DNA of 64,000 nt from an uncultured Cyclobacteriaceae bacterium (GTDB taxonomy: Bacteria; Bacteroidota; Bacteroidia; Cytophagales; Cyclobacteriaceae). Where the stretch lies: assembly GCA_943788235.1 (NCBI GenBank), contig CALSPM010000005.1, positions 310,001-374,000 of the forward strand, given 5' to 3'. Positions 62,979 through 64,000 of this stretch are shown here, one piece after another. How positions within the stretch are numbered: position 1 is the stretch's first letter; every line of letters begins with the position of its first letter. The translations under genes and the position numbers were made by a program. The notes under the pieces were generated by a model. That model was given only the letters and a program-made list of their open reading frames with translations. It was not told the origin of the DNA and ran no database searches.

Positions 62979-64000
62979 CTAAATGGATTTCAATAACTTT
63001 TTCAAGGTCACATTTTCCTCTAAAATACGTGCGATGTCTGTTATGGGGATACGTTCTTGCTTCATCGAATCTCGTTCTCTGATCGTGACGGTGTCATCTT
63101 CAAGAGATTGGTGGTCAATGGTGATGCAATAAGGAGTGCCCACTGTATCTTGCCTTCGATATCTACGCCCAATCGCATCTTTCGCATCATATTGTGCTGT
63201 AAAATCGTATTTAAGTCCCTTGAAAATTGCTTGAGCTTTTTCAGCAAGCCCATCTTTATTCATCAAAGGGAGCACCGCTACTTTTGAAGGGGCCAAGGCC
63301 GCAGGCAATTTCAAAACAATACGCTCAGAATTATCTTCGAGTACTTCTTCTTGATAGGCTGCAGATAGAACGGCTAAAAACATACGGTCTAAGCCTATGG
63401 AAGTTTCCACTACATAAGGGACATAAGATTCATTTTCCTGTGGATCGAAATAGCGGAGCTTCTTTCCAGAGAGCGCTTCATGAGCCAGCAGATCAAAATC
63501 TGTTCTCGAATGAATTCCTTCAAGCTCTTTGAATCCCATGGGGAATTCAAATTCAATATCACAGGCCGCATTGGCATAATGGGCAAGATTGAGATGATTA
63601 TGGAATCGGTATTTCGCGGTACCTAATCCCAATGCGTTGTGCCAACGCATACGCTGGAGCTTCCAGTGCTCATACCATTGCATTTCTTCACCTGGCTTAA
63701 CAAAGAATTGCATTTCCATTTGCTCAAATTCGCGCATTCGGAAGATAAATTGTCGGGCAATGATTTCGTTCCTAAAAGCCTTACCTATTTGGGCAATTCC
63801 AAAAGGAGGCTTCATCCTATTGGATTTCTGAATATTAGAAAAATTCACAAAAATACCTTGAGCGGTCTCTGGGCGTAAATAAATAGTATTTGCCCCTTCC
63901 GAAACAGATCCCATTTCAGTGGAAAACATTAAATTAAATTGCCTTACATCCGTCCAGTTTTTAGTACCTGAAACAGGATCTGAAATTTCTAGATCAACAA
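62979..64000 (-). CDS. glyS: Glycyl-tRNA synthetase (continues beyond window)
   Basis: YLRPETAQGIFVNFSNI, GIAQIGKAFRNEI, C-terminal anticodon-binding domain; frame open to window end. Confidence 0.95.
   Translation of the reverse strand, partial: VDLEISDPVSGTKNWTDVRQFNLMFSTEMGSVSEGANTIYLRPETAQGIFVNFSNIQKSNRMKPPFGIAQIGKAFRNEIIARQFIFRMREFEQMEMQFFVKPGEEMQWYEHWKLQRMRWHNALGLGTAKYRFHNHLNLAHYANAACDIEFEFPMGFKELEGIHSRTDFDLLAHEALSGKKLRYFDPQENESYVPYVVETSIGLDRMFLAVLSAAYQEEVLEDNSERIVLKLPAALAPSKVAVLPLMNKDGLAEKAQAIFKGLKYDFTAQYDAKDAIGRRYRRQDTVGTPYCITIDHQSLEDDTVTIRERDSMKQERIPITDIARILEENVTLKKLLKSI

Overview
The window is a dense chromosomal segment of a Bacteroidota bacterium, probably Cytophagales-like judging from gene content (inference only). 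It is mostly housekeeping genes: recF, rimO, bshC, ypdA, mnmD, ispF, a fused 2-oxoacid dehydrogenase E1, ytxJ, lipA, gmhA, an MsbA-type ABC exporter, rpmE2, holB, hemC, dsbD, prmA, tpiA, uvrA, an ECF-type sigma factor, nth, lspA, ileS, an RND exporter, dgt and glyS. I saw no CRISPR array, prophage, IS element or tRNA/rRNA. Two signals stand out. (1) About ten genes carry frameshifts or nonsense codons. OsmC, ComM/YifB and an EamA transporter look like real pseudogenes, with Gln->stop (C->T type) changes plus indels. Several other genes carry one small indel, often in an A/T run. (2) A ~150-bp element occurs twice in direct orientation at 7563-7712 and 7805-7954. Each copy ends in an intrinsic-terminator-like hairpin, and by manual alignment the copies differ in loops and linkers while four short stems are unchanged. 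This is a candidate tandem pair of undescribed structured small RNAs. Other points of interest are clustering of bacillithiol genes, a ceramidase / D-threonine-aldolase-like / GH3 operon with ATGA overlaps, and a ~1600-aa conserved-looking unknown protein split by two frameshifts. All family calls are by eye from motifs; no database search was run.
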